Shown: one piece after another, positions 45,701 through 59,300 of the stretch | How the letters are laid out: every line of letters begins with the position of its first letter | How positions within the stretch are numbered: position 1 is the stretch's first letter | Assembly (NCBI GenBank): GCA_047967505.1 | Contig: CM106538.1 | From: Dipteris shenzhenensis | Taxonomy: Eukaryota > Polypodiophyta > Polypodiopsida > Gleicheniales | Strand: one strand, 5' to 3' | DNA: 64,000 nucleotides | The notes under the pieces: generated by a model | Told to the model about the DNA's origin: nothing | Databases searched by the model: none | The model's input: the letters and a program-made list of their open reading frames with translations, nothing else | Program-made: the position numbers and the translations under genes

Positions 45701-48700
45701 TATTACTTAACTCTCTTTTCAAGAAAGATACCCTTGCTTATGCTACCTTTTAGGGCTGTGTCCGATTTGTGAACGCAGCCCGTCAGCTATAAGCTGACCT
45801 CTTGTATCTTGTTCTCGAAGTAATATAATTAGCACTATTTTTTCAAAAAAAAAGAAAAATACCCTTGCATCATTCCGAGCTGCATACATGCTTTCTAAGA
45901 TATCCCACACTACCTTCGAGGTCTTACACGACTGGATATGCGGAATGATAAATCTTTTCACTGAAAGAGAGATGCATGACAAAGCAAGGCATCCCGTGAA
46001 TCCCATCTCTTCTGCTCTGGAGTAGTGGCTATAGCTGCACCAACAACTTGTTCTGCAGCTGCACCCTGTGCACGACCTCTTCCATCTCCTTGCTGAGGAG
46101 GGGTATTAGGTGCCATACCTGCTGGTCGGATCTCACCCCCATTCACATAATCCCATAAATTGCGAGAAATCAGAATATTGCGTACCATAAAACTCCAGAG
46201 GGAGTAGTTGGTACCATCCAACTTGTCTTCCTGTGAAAGACCACCGAACTGGAAGTCATTCTGATTTTGCTGGGCCGTATCTGAGAAAGAGATTTAAGCA
46301 GATACAAAACTGAATTCCCTTACTGGGAATGAAATGCACAACTCCCAAAAAACACAGCCAAGCACTGGCTGTAAATGCAACTCAGATTTCTGCACTTGCA
46401 CTGTCAGAAATCTGTCCAAGCATCAAAAACTCTCCAAAATTTGCCAAAAGTGCTGCAAAACACTTCAAGAAAGGCAGTATGAACTAAAAACTCCAAAATT
46501 GCTCTCCTAGCACAAAAGCCCCAATTTGTGGCTTGAAATTGCAACCAAAAAGGGGCAAATGGTCTGAAAGCCCCAAATGTTGCACAAATTGCTCTCTATC
46601 TGCAAAAGCCCCAAATTTCACTGCGAAATTGCAGTGTAATTGCAAAAGCCCCAAATGTTAAGGTGAAATTGAGTTGAAATTGGGGCAAATCCAAGAAAAG
46701 CCCCAAATTTTGCAAAATGCCCAATTCAAATAATATGCTCAAATCTGCCCAAAAACCTGCTCTGCCAAACAATGGCTTCCTGCAAAGAAATGTCTGCCAG
46801 ACGACCAACTGCAAGAATGCCTGCAGGAATGAAACCTGCTCAGAAGGCCAAATGCAATTGTACGGACATGTACGGTGGGTACAACACCTGTACGGATGGG
46901 CTGCATGCAGAAAGTACGTAAGGTACTAAGGTTGTACGGAATAGTACGGACGTTGTGACGACGAAAATGACGCAGGAGCAGTACGGTCGACACAGGTGTA
47001 CGATTGGCGACAACAAACCGTACGGAATTGTACGACGAACCGTACAGTCTGGCGACAGGCTGTACGGCTGAAGATCTGCTGTATGGAATATGACGCAGGA
47101 GTGCCGTACGACGTGTACCAACGGCTGGTCGACTGTACGATCTACTGACACCCACCGTACGGGCAGGTATAGCGAACAGGAGTCTGACGTGTAACAGACC
47201 TGTACAAACGCCTACAACACAAGAGTTGTACGGAGCAACAGCTACCCAGTGAGCTTCGAGAGATGGGCGTACGGCAATACAGACGAACTGCCAACGGAAG
47301 GTACAAATGAGAAGTGATGGTACGTGCAGGTACAGATTGGTACGGACGTAGCACTTATGTCGCTATGGTTGGCACAAAGAATTTGAACAACACATATTAA
47401 CAAGGATCTAGAAAAGGTCACGAGTGGGAATACTCTAATCTCCTCTAATAGAGACTAATAATGACATTGAGTTAGAGGAACACCCAAAAATAGGAATAAT
47501 GATGCCATCAAACTCAAAAATAGATTCTAGACTTTACCACAACTGGAAGGAAGAGGATAACAATGGAGAGAATGTTCATTGGATACATAGTTCATTAGTA
47601 GATGCTGATCTTTCCCTTGAAAAGGTAAAATGCAAATGGAAAAGCCAATATGGTAGAAAGCCTTAAAGAGTTAGAGATAAGGTTTTGTCCTAGTGACAAA
47701 ACCTTAGTAGTCACTAACCATAGTTAGTGAACTAACTGCGGTTAGGGGGAAAAACCTCTTAAAGAGGGAAAAGTGCCCCTAACTAGCTTATTAAATTACA
47801 TTGGTCACTGCTGAATTATATCTATAATTCTAACAATCAGAATTTATGATTATAATTCTTTGTGGATGACATGCTTATCACTAACACGCAGAAAATTGTA
47901 GATTTCAAGGCAGATTTGCAGAAATCATTTGCAATGTCAAATATGGGCAAGTTGCACTACTATTTGGGTATCCAGTTTGCTAATGTTGTAGGGGGCATAT
48001 GATGAGTCACCAAATATATTGAACAGCTCTTGCAGCGCTTTCAATTCGAGGATTCTAAACCGGTTTCTACTCCATTGGAAATTGGCTTCCATTTCTCCTC
48101 AGAGGATGGGAGACCAACAGGCTGTGGGCTGCCTTATTTACTTACGTCATACCCAGCCTAATTTGCAGCATGCCGTTGCCTGGTTAAGCAGGTACATGCA
48201 CAAGTCCAGCAAACAGCATTAGCAGACAGTGAAGCGATTCTTCCGTTACTGAAGGCCATGCAGCATTTCAGACTGTTCTATAGTGATCAGTCTTCTCTAG
48301 ATTTACATGCATTCATGGACAGTGATTGGGCAAGTTGTTATGACACGAGGTTGTCTCACAGTAGCAACCATTTCATGCTTGGCTCTTCATGCATTTTTTG
48401 GTTCAGTTGCTACTTTGAGTTGTGAAAATGAGTACAAGGCAGCCTTCACAGCCACTGTATAGTGTGTTTAGCTTCGTAAATTACTTGCAAATCTTGATGT
48501 CAGCCAGACCTCCTCTACCATGATCTACGCTAACAGCCAGAGTGATTTGGCCATTGCGCGTAATCACGTCTTTCATGCACGTACCAAGTACACTGAGGTG
48601 CACTATCATTATTTTCGAAAGCGCCCATTAGCTCCAGATATACAGTTGTCCTACGTTCCCATGAAGGACCTAGCAGATCTCTTCACTTCTACCACGACCC

Positions 48701-51700
48701 AAGTTCGAGAAGCTTTCAGCAGGCTTTACACTTTTGCTTTTGCTTTTCTATGCTATATTCATCCAGGACAAATATGTGCAATCATGATATAGTTTCCAAG
48801 TATACCTGAGATATATCTAGGATGGCTTTGTTAGCACGTAGCCCTAGTATGACCTTGTAGGCTAGTTAAGACATTTAGTCCTAGCCCTAGTCAACTACTT
48901 GACTTTGGTCGACTAGTTGACTTTCACGCCATGCATTTTGCTTTGTAGCAAGTGTGTAATGGCAAAACCCCATCATCTTAATTTGACAATCATGACATCG
49001 CAGAGTACACACATCGTCTGTGAACCCCTGGAGCTCTAGCCATTTTGCTGACATTGATGTCTTCAATCTACCCACTCTCAAAATTTATAATCATCAATAG
49101 AGGTGATCGTTTAAAGAACTCCTGATCCGGCTGACCTTGGCAGCTTGACTTGTGTGTAGGTGTGTCGAATGTTGGATATCATGTTATTAGCTTTGATTTG
49201 TGTTGGTCCATCATGTAGCTTAGAGAAGGGTGATTATCAAAGGAGTTGATACAAAGCAAATATTTTTTTGGCCTAATCCATCCCTTTCGTGTGTTCTTCC
49301 AAACACCTAGCAACCTTTCGACAAATATTCCTAATCGTGGTATCGTCGACAATCATATTGTCGTTTGATCTTTTAGGTGCACGTTGCTGCTTTTTATTGT
49401 CGGCCCAATACTTCCTTGTCGAAATCCAAGCTCTTGCCACATTCAAGCACAGACTGTTGAGCACTTTGTCCACGTGCTATTCTGCTTGTTTCCATTTGGT
49501 GTTGTTGTATTTGTAGAGAAAATGATTAGTGAAGTTGAGATTCAGGTGTTAGAGGGATAAATAAAAAGCACTTGTTCAAACTTCCTACATGCACACACAT
49601 ATTCCAATGCCTCTCTGATGTAGTTGCTTGCAGCCAGAACCACCATATAACAAACAACATTCACGAAGTATTTGAAAAGATTAAGACTAACAATCACCAA
49701 ATTTGCAGCCAAGGTAAAAGATTGTGATAGCCATCACATATATATAGATATCTATGTGTGTTGTATGTATTTACTTATTCTACTCTTTGTTGGAGATATC
49801 ATAGCCAAAGAGTGTGTTGATGTGATGTGTTACTGTGTAGTACTAGGAGATGTAGTACTAGTTTATGTGTGTGCGTGTGTGTGTGTGTGTGTGTGTGATA
49901 TGTGAGGGCCACGTGTCACTATGGGACTATCCCATATGCACTTGGTTCAAGTGTGTGAGTGTGTACCCTCTCTAAGGCTTGTACTTCGCTTGTCATGATA
50001 TACTTGATGAATGAATGAAAGCCTTCATTATGTCTTCATTTGAGATCACTTCTTCAATCCCTAGCCTCTCTCTCTCTCTCTCTCCCTCACACCATGTTTC
50101 TAACATGGTATCAGAGCAGGTTCACCGTGCCATAGCGTCTTGCCACGTTATCTCAGACCTAACCCTAACCCTAACCCTAGATTCGCTCAGCCTCTTCCTT
50201 CCTGCAGCCGCCTCAGCTCTGCTCCATTTCTGCCTCAGTTCAGCCTCATTTCCGTCTCCTTTCAGCTGCAATGCTGCTTTTTACCCGTTTAAGGTTTATG
50301 CACATCCGTCTTCACTGCGCCCTCCATAGCCGACTCTCCTCGCAGTTTTTTGCGTCCATTTCTGCCAGTCTAATCGCCCCACAACCTGCTGGTCAGCCCG
50401 TTTGCAAAAAGGCGCATGTACACGAGCTGATTCGTACCTGTTCTATTCCCGTTTTTAGATTTTGCAGGTTTTTGCAGCAGAAGTCGACCATCAGCGACCG
50501 TTCATTGCAGATTTTCGTCACTTCTGGAGGCCTTTTCGACCTGTCTTGGAGCTGATCTTGCATTTTCGAACTGTTTCGGAGTTTCTGCTGCAGAACCTCT
50601 TTCAACAGAGCCGTTTTCGCGGGTGCTCCTAGGCTCTAACTCCTCTAGAATAGCTGACTCTTGGCCTGGTAACCTACTGGTGCATTTTGGTCCACCTATA
50701 CCTCTACTACAGCATCTTGGTATAGCTTGGAGCTGGTTTGCTGAAGCGCAAACTATATCACTGCCCCCTCCAGCTACTTTTTTGAGGATTTAAGACCTGC
50801 TACAGAACCTAGAGCAGCCCTCGCGCCCACAAGTGCTCTTTCCTTGGCTCATTTCTGCATTTAGTGTAAAGAACCAGACTTCTCTACAATGCGAATGTGT
50901 GCAATGCATGCAGAATTTGAATGCCAAGTTGCCCTCCAATGGGGGAAGAGAGCTCTCGTGAGAGTACTTGTTTCTATTTCGACCTACATGCAACTTTCTC
51001 TGAGTGAGAAAGTATCGCAGCGATTGATGATCAGGTTGCACATAAAAATCAGCACCTAAAAGATAGTGCTTCCACATAGTAAGAGCATGGATTACAGCTA
51101 CCAACTCTTGCTCATATACATTCATGTTGTGTTCAGCATCACGGAGCAGCCTGCTCTCATATGCAACCACTCTGCCTTCCGGCATAAGTACCCCACCAAC
51201 AATTGCCGCTTGCATCACATTGAAGAACAAAAGGCTTTCGCGAGTCTGGCAAAATGATGACATGATCAGAGCATAGCTTTTCTTTCAGCTCATTGAATGC
51301 TGCAATTTCTTTCTTCCCCCAATGGAAAGGCACTGCCTTCTTCTGCAAAGCATGTAAGGGTGAAGCTATCTCAGCAAAATAGCGAATGAAGCGCCTGTAG
51401 TATGAACACAAGCCAAGAAAACCACGGACTTCATGTAGGTTCTTCAATGGATGCCAACTCTTGATTGCCTCTATCTTGGCAGGGTCCATCCTCACTCCAT
51501 CTCGTGAGATAATGTGTCCCAAGAAATGCATCTCTGGCATGAAGAACTCACTCTTCTTTGTGTTGACCAGCAAGTTGTGTTTCCTGAGTTTTGCAAATAC
51601 AACTGCAAAGTGTTGCCTATGCTCCTCTTCATCTTTGGAGTGCACAATAATGTCATCAAAGAATGTACCCACAAACTTCCTGTGCTCTCTGAAAATGCGA

Positions 51701-54700
51701 TCCATCATGCGATTGAAGGTAGCAGGAGCATTAATGGCATGACAAGAAACTCATAAAGCCCAAAAGTGGTCTTGAGGCAGTCTTATGTACATCTTCGGGC
51801 CTGATTCATATCTGATGGTAACCACTCTTCAAGTCAATGCGACTGAAGATGGCTGATCCCTCTAATCGATCCAAGATGTCATCAATGCGTGGAATAGGAA
51901 ATCAATTCTTGATTGAGATCTTATTCAAAGCCCTGTAGTCAATACACATTCTCCAAGATCCATCCTTCTTCTGCACAAGGAGGACGCGAGAACAATATGG
52001 AGAAGAGCTTGCCTGAATCAGCCCCTTCTGTAACAATTCATTCACCTGACACATGATCTCCTCCTGCTGTGCCGCACTCACCCTGTATGGTGGTCAGTTA
52101 GGTGGAGAACTGCCAGGAATGATATCAATGGTATGATCTTCTGGCCTCTCAGCAGGTAACTCCTCTGAGAGTTCATTTGAAAAACAATCTTGAAACTGAA
52201 ATAAAAACTGAGTTTGCTGTTTTTCCAGCTTGGAAAATTTGGATTTATCCTCAACTCGTTCTTTTCAAATACGCTGAAAGATGCTTTTTTAGTATAGAAG
52301 AAATCAAGCGGATACAACTGGGACTGATTCCCCTTTCGAGTTTACATCTATGACTTGGGTTTTACCCCTATAAGTCAAGGTAAGCTTCTTATCATGTGTA
52401 TCAATGATAGCATGCACACGGTACATCCAAGGCATCCCTAGCAAAACATCACACTTAGGTAAAGACATCACATAAAATTCCTCATAGTCCACGTATCCCT
52501 GAATGTGAATCCGTAGCTTCCCTATGATAGTGACAAAGCTCCGGATTAGCCATGTTGGCCTCACAAAGAGGACCAATCTCCTCTAGTCGAAGACCCAACT
52601 GAGCTGTAAGTTCAGGAGTAATGAAATTTGCTTTGGCTCCTGAATCATCAAAGTACAGACAATGCTGATCCCGTAGCTTGCCCCATACTCTGACATCTCT
52701 GTCTTCTTCTCATCATGCTCACCCCCAATGATGTCAGGTATGTGGCCAGCACTTGGCTTGGGTTTCTTGCCTCTTGGGTCCTCTCTAGTGCCTTGATTAG
52801 AATCAGCCCTTTCCTGTTCTCGTTAGGACAATCTGCTGCCCTATGGCCCGTCTCTTTGCAAAGAAAACATCTCCCTTCAACAAACAACTTGTTCCTCTCT
52901 TCAAGAGTGAGAGAAGAGGGCTGTTGTTTTCTCCTTTGTCTTGCCACAAACTTTGATTTAAGAGGGACTTTTCCAGCTTTCTCTAGTTTCTTTGGCTCCT
53001 CCTTGAAGTTGCTTTTGAAACCTGAGACTCTGCCCTACATGAGTGAGTAAGCTGTGTTGGCATTCTCTATCAACAGTGACATGCTGGAAATGTGTGTCTT
53101 GGTGCAATAGTCCCTCAACTCTTTGGGAAGACCACAACAATACTTTTCAGCTTGCTTTGAAATGGGGATTGTTCTGTAAGAGCTCACAGGTAGAAGCGCA
53201 TCCCAAAATTTCTTGTTGTAATCTTCTAGATTCTTGCATTCCCTAGCATTCAAGTTATGCCACTGAGTCATGACATCCACTTCAAAAGTAGTGGTGAGCC
53301 ATGCGGCTGAGAATGCCTTCTTAAAATCAACCCACGTAGCAAGTGTTTGGCCCTGAAGGAGAAGGTTAGACCACCACTGCATGGCATTACCCTTAAGGAA
53401 TGTGGCTGCCTTCCTGATTCTCGAGGACTCTCTGAAGTATCCTCCAGTAAAAGCCAAGTCAAATTGTTGCAAGAAAGCAAGAGACTTCATCCTATCTGCA
53501 TGACCATTGAAGGTCTCAAACTTCACTGCTGCCCCCCCTTCCTTGTAATCCTTCATCTTGAGCCTGGGCTCCAACTGATCATAGCCAGGGGGCTGCAAAT
53601 AAAGAGGCTGCTGCCCTTGGAGTCCTTCTGGAGCTTGAAGAACACCCCCCACAGCTAGATTTGGAGGCACGGGTGGTACTGGCTGAGTATGTGACATGGG
53701 ACTGCCTCCCTGCAGTCCAAGCTATATCCCCACATTAGCATTCAAAGAATTTGGGGCTGGCTGTGAAGTCATAGCCTGAAATATGGATGATCCTACACAG
53801 TGTGTAGGCTGAACCACATACTTTGGTTGGGCTTGCTGCCCTTGCTGCACATTCTGAGCATTGCTACCATGCTCATTCCCATTTGGTCCCTGCCTCTGTG
53901 GCATTGCAAGTGGCTGTACCACTAGTGTCGGTAGCTCTAATAGTGGCTGTACCACTGGTGTCGGTGGCTCTGGCAGTGGCTGTCCCACATGCATCTATGG
54001 ACCCTGAATGGGTTGTGCCTCTGCCCTCGGTATCAAAGCTGGATTATGCACAATCTCATCAAAGCTCTGAGTGAGCTGAGTCAAAACTTGCAACACAGAA
54101 GCCATCTGTGTTTGCATTACTGCCATAGCATTTGGTTGTACACTTGGGTCAACACCCAATGCAACTGTACCCACTGGATTTTGCGCTTGCGGAGCTGGCT
54201 GCCCCAATGCATCTCAACCTGAACATTCTGCCCTTCATGGGCTGCATCTTGCACTCTTATTTCGGGGTGTGCTCCCCTTATCTGTGGCTCTAGCTCAGAC
54301 TCTGAGTCTGCATTATAACCAAGCCTTATATGCTCCATATCCAAAAGTAATGGATGGCTATACCAAAATCAGCAAATGCTTTCTCCACCCAAGCTGCCCA
54401 GGGACTCCTCTGGATGATTTGATGACGGTCCCGGCAATGGAACCACTGTAACCAGCCTTTGATCACAAAGGGCAGTGTAACTGTCTCTACTATCTCACAA
54501 AACTGAAAATACAGCCAACTTGGAACATTGCCATTGTCCACAAACAAAACTTAGAGCATAAAACTTCACTACATAGCATCACTGAACCATTTAAGACAAG
54601 GAAGGCTAGAATGCCCCTACTCAGAAGCATGAAAAGTGACACCTGTTGGCCCCAACACTTGGCGCCCCCTGCAGTGTTTATTTAATTACTGGTTAGCTCA

Positions 54701-56309
54701 AAATACAAAGGGACTCCCTTCAAGAGCTCACCCGCAGGTGCAACCCAGTACAATGCCAACCCGTGGCTGTTCTAGTGACCAACTCCCAGTGCTATTCCTT
54801 TGGTTCCTTTCAGTAGTCATGCATAACACAAGTAGAACAACTTGACAACATGCCAAGCAATGCATTCACACAAATACAAGCCATTACTGAGCCCAAGGCT
54901 AGCCACTCCACCCCCACGAAGAGAGTATCACAACCAGTGCCCCAATCCTCTCCCGGGCCAACGACACGGCATCCAACCTTGCATAAACTCAATAAGAATG
55001 TCAGTAGAATAGAGTAGGAAGAGAAGATGAGAATTCAGCCAACAGAAAGAGCCTGTTTCAGCCCGGAACAGCTCCAGAAGTAGGTTGAATAGCAGACAGC
55101 AAACTCTGGTAGGAGGGAGCTTCCTTTGAGTGACTTCCAGCACCAGAAAAGATCAGAAAAGAGAGGGTTCAGCAAGCTGAAACAGATCCGCCATATTTTC
55201 AACCACCAGAATGGTGATTCCAGCCCACCAGCAACTCTGTTTTCAGTGTGCCTTGCACTAGGCAGGAACAGGAAGAGAGGTGTCCAAGAATATGGCTTCA
55301 GAATCAAGAAAGGAAGACTTTAGTTGCGAAGAAAGTCGAGAAAAGCTCCCAAAGTGGCCCAAAATGGAGGCGTCCAGGCCCAGGAAGCATGCCAGCAGCA
55401 GAGAGCACCAAGGGGAGGAGAATTGTCGCGAAGAAAGCTTCAAAATCCACTTCAGCCAGCAAGAGAGGAGCAGCAAAAATCCACCATCTTCAGAATGAGG
55501 CTGCCCTGTTAGGGGAGAAGACTCAAAACAGCAAGGAAGGGCTCCAGGGGCCTCCAGGGGTGACACCTAGGTGCCACAAGGCAAGCAAATAAGCCACACA
55601 GACACATGTACAAACTGAGGCATGGGATTTTAATGCCCCTAGGGAGTCAGATGGCACACCATGACCCTAATGCTTGGGAACCAATGACCCTAGTTTGTAG
55701 GATCTCTAGGGGGTCAGTTTTTAAAGAATGACCCCACTGAACCAAACCAATAACCTTAGAGATTGAAACCACTCTAATAGCACTAGGAGTTGCACTTATT
55801 GCACATGAAATCATAGGTACCTTTTGGGCATTAACTAAGGTCCCTAGCCTGGTACTCTAGGCTAAATTCAGTGATAGTTAGTTTAGACACTTCACCATCA
55901 CCACCACGTCCCCGTGACAGAAACGGCTGATGTAGATGTGCTGGAAGGCAAGAAACAGCTTGAAAATTCCTTCAAAAACCTCTAAGTACTGCAGAGAATG
56001 TTCGCAGGTAGTCGGCTATGCAGTAGCAGCAATAAAGGGCTGTTTTTGGTAATGAAAACCTCCACACATGCTCACAGGCCTTGAAAACTATGCTGACCTG
56101 CAAGGAAATAGATGCCTATAGCTCTGAAATGGCCCGAATGGGTACAACATCAGAAGGAAGAAGGCGCTTGGCTATGGAGGAGGCAGATGGCTGAAAGGAA
56201 GAGACAGCTACAGGCAGAAATGAGCACGCTGCATAAGAGAGGCGGCTGAACAGAGTTAGGGTTAGGTTGGAGAAGATGATGATGTGACAGGGCGAGTTAT
56301 GTTAGAAAC

Positions 56310-56354
<45 letters not shown>

Positions 56355-59300
56355 CTAGGGAGAGAAGAATTGATACTCAAATGTAGACACCATGAAAGGC
56401 TTTCATACATTCATCCTCATCAAATGAAACAAGTGAAGTACAAGCCTTTATAGGCTACACACACACACATACTAGCACCAAGTGCATCCCAAGGTGACAC
56501 ATGGCACTCATGCATGACTCACACATGAACCACTACTACATCTCCTAGTACAACACATCTCACACACTCTTTGGCTATGATATCTCCAACAAGTACACAC
56601 CTCAAGGTGTACATATGGCTCTTCCTGCCTTGAATCCTCAGTTGATGGGACGAGACCACATCTGTCCGATGGAAATTTTTAGGGCGGAGACTCGCCCATC
56701 CTCTAGATACTGGAGTCTGATAATCACTACATCCTCCAATACTCTCAAGAAGTGGTCGCGATAGAATTGCACCTTGGTAGGAAACTCCTGGCCCCCCCTC
56801 CCATTTCTGTGGCATATACAGCTGAAGTAGGTCCAACTGTATAATACATCTAATCTCATCCCGTGGGACTAGGGGATCAAGGGCATCCAAGCTGTACTCA
56901 AAGGGGGGAGACAATCCATCTGAATACCCTAGCTATCAAACCATCTGTGTGCGTACCAGGCCATGCTAACCCCACTCTCAACTAGTCATATATATGACTC
57001 TAGTGTGTACCTTGGGACTCTCCCTCTAGGTAAGGCCAGACCCTGTGAAGATAAGTGATCGTCTGAAAGATGGCATCATTTGGAATGGTGTCATGGTGGA
57101 CTCTGCCTGTACAATTTGGTGGGGGACTGAGGGCTTACTCCGAATCATCCTAGATCTCATAATTGCTTGCAGACTCTTGCAACGCCGCCACTCAGTCTCA
57201 CTAATATGTCACTCCCCAGAAGGGTGTTACATACATGGCTTTCGGTCTCACTAGCGTATCAAATAGCCATCCCTTCGTCGGGGGTCCTAGAAATGTGCCT
57301 AAAAGCATTGCCGCTCTAGATTGAGCTAGAGCTCCCCTCGTGTAAGTTATGCACTAGCTATGTGGGTCATTGTGAATACTAGCCTCACAAAGATTATCCC
57401 TAGATATGTGTATGACTGTACATTCTCCACTGACTCCCCTTGATAAGTGAAGCTGTGTTGATGAAGTACCGCCCGTGAGGTGTTGAAAATCATAACCTTG
57501 GTTTTGTCAAGGTTAACTATCAAGTCCTCTCTTTGCAAAATACCTCCAGGGCCTCTAGGTGTCTCTAAGCTTGTTGTTGAAGAGGATAGGACGACTACGT
57601 CATCTATATACAACAATATCTATATCATCAAATCAGCCAACACGATCCCTAACCTCCTAAGCGGTCAATGAAAATTGTGATCTCATCAATATAGAATCCA
57701 AATAGTGTCGGTGAGAGGGGGCATCCATGCTTCACTCATATCATGCTCTCAACCCAATTTGCCAAGCCTCCAAGGACAGTACTCTCCCTCTGACTAACTC
57801 AAACATCACCCCCTAGCCTAAATCATGGCTCCTGGGATCTACAAATTCATGAAATCGTCTAATCATGTGAGATCGCTGTGTCAAGGGCCTTCCAAAAGTC
57901 TACAAAGCAAGTGTAGACTTTCTGGGATCTCAATCTCACCTCCTCGATGATTGCCTGTAGGGTGAACATATGACCAAGGGTGGAATGCCATCTCCCGAAC
58001 CCAGCATGTCCCAATGCCTACTGCTCGTGTGTCTCGGTGCCTTCCAATGTAAGTGGATTGACCTCGGAGCCTGACCTGACAGATTCAACACTTTTGTAGC
58101 AAATATTACTTTATGTACACCCATATATTAATACAATGTTTCATCCACCCTTATTTGAGCTTCGTGTGCTGTGTTGTTAAAAGGTTTTATTTTTTAAACA
58201 CACACACACCCCCCCACCTACCCACACACACCCACCTACCCACCCCCCACTCATATGGAGGATGGAAAGAATCGGTGCCTTGCAAGGTAGCGCTCTACGA
58301 ATGCTTTTGAAAAAAATTATCCTCCCAATCGATTTTGCTTTGCTTGCTAAGTATGTATACCTTTTGTCTTTCACAAAACAAAAATGTTACCTCATTTTTC
58401 TTCTCTTTTATTTTTTTTTGTGGATCTTTTCATTTTCTCTTTTATTTAGATTTCAGATTTTTCTGTACGATTGGATATATTCTAGTCTTACAAAGGTATA
58501 TACTCATTTGGGAGAGACTAAAATGAAATCGTTTAGACTTCACAAGCAGCTATAGCTTGAATGAAGAGATTTTGGACTACTTTTTGATTAGCCTTCTTCT
58601 TTAGTGCTAGCCTTTGCCATGGCTGAGTCTGCCCTTCACCTCCGGATTGCCGATAGAAACTCAGTACAAAGACTTTGTATAAATGGATGCTCAAGTATGC
58701 CGGTCTAGGTCTCATGGGGAGAAACTGAAAGAGGATCATGAGCCCGATTATTTGGGTTTTTCACATCTGTGGCACTGAGCAAGAGCCTAACCTCATAGTG
58801 CAAGTCACTCCCTCTCCCCACCCGCAAACTCCACGAAGTCAACATCGAGAGAGGTGAGATAGACCTCCCTATGAAAACAAATAGCAGCGTCTTAGATTGA
58901 GGCATCTGGACTCCTGGAACTGCAAGAAGGCTGGCAAGAGAGCCAAAAAGAATTGAATTTTGGTAGCCGTGGTCCAAGTTGCCGCCGCCAGGTCTTTCCC
59001 CACAACTCACTCTACAACAGATTCCCCAGGTAGGAAGATGCCCCAGCATCCATGGTTTGACGACGAGTGCCAAGAGATGAGATCTCACATAATACAAAAG
59101 CAAGGTTTGGGACATTTGACGAGATCAAAGACGCCACGGATGTGGCCTCCTCTAGGTAGGAGGTGGTAAAGAGCATGGAAGAGTGGGACGTGGGATGTCT
59201 TCTGAATCAGGTATGGGCTGACTGGGAACATCGTAGAGACTCTCTAGAGACAGGGATCCCCACCAAGCAAGAATGAGGTTAGAGTAGAAGACCAAGAGCA

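Larger units (their letters stand above)
42353..47835 (-). mobile_element. Copia-2, 5.5-kb LTR element inserted into Copia-8 RT
   Basis: The 3' LTR is 42353-42630. The 5' LTR is partial at 47665-47835. The flanking pentamers are accag (42348-42352) and atcag (47836-47840), a target duplication with one transition. The host RT frame is continuous across the element. Order on the minus strand is gag, protease, integrase, linker, RNase H. The RT core is missing, the gag ATG is ACG, and a LINE tail sits in gag. The primer site and the start of the 5' LTR have been replaced by unrelated DNA (47351-47664). Confidence 0.9.
50800..55919 (-). mobile_element. Ty3/Gypsy element, 3'-truncated
   Basis: Order on the minus strand is possible LTR, N-terminal region, gag, zinc knuckle, protease, RT, RNase H. 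Integrase and the 3' LTR are missing, the element being cut at about 50800-50940. Several stops are present. PR-RT-RNase H order without an intervening integrase is Gypsy-like, not Copia-like. Confidence 0.85.

Noticed and set aside
50158-50178. Short run of ccctaa units that could be taken as an interstitial telomere repeat
   Set aside because: Only about three units, of the TTAGGG rather than the usual plant TTTAGGG type, and it lies in a Copia leader that has a related version at 56260.
58705-59115. 136-codon minus-strand frame as a gene
   Set aside because: It overlaps the better-supported plus-strand LINE linker fragment and has no recognised motif.
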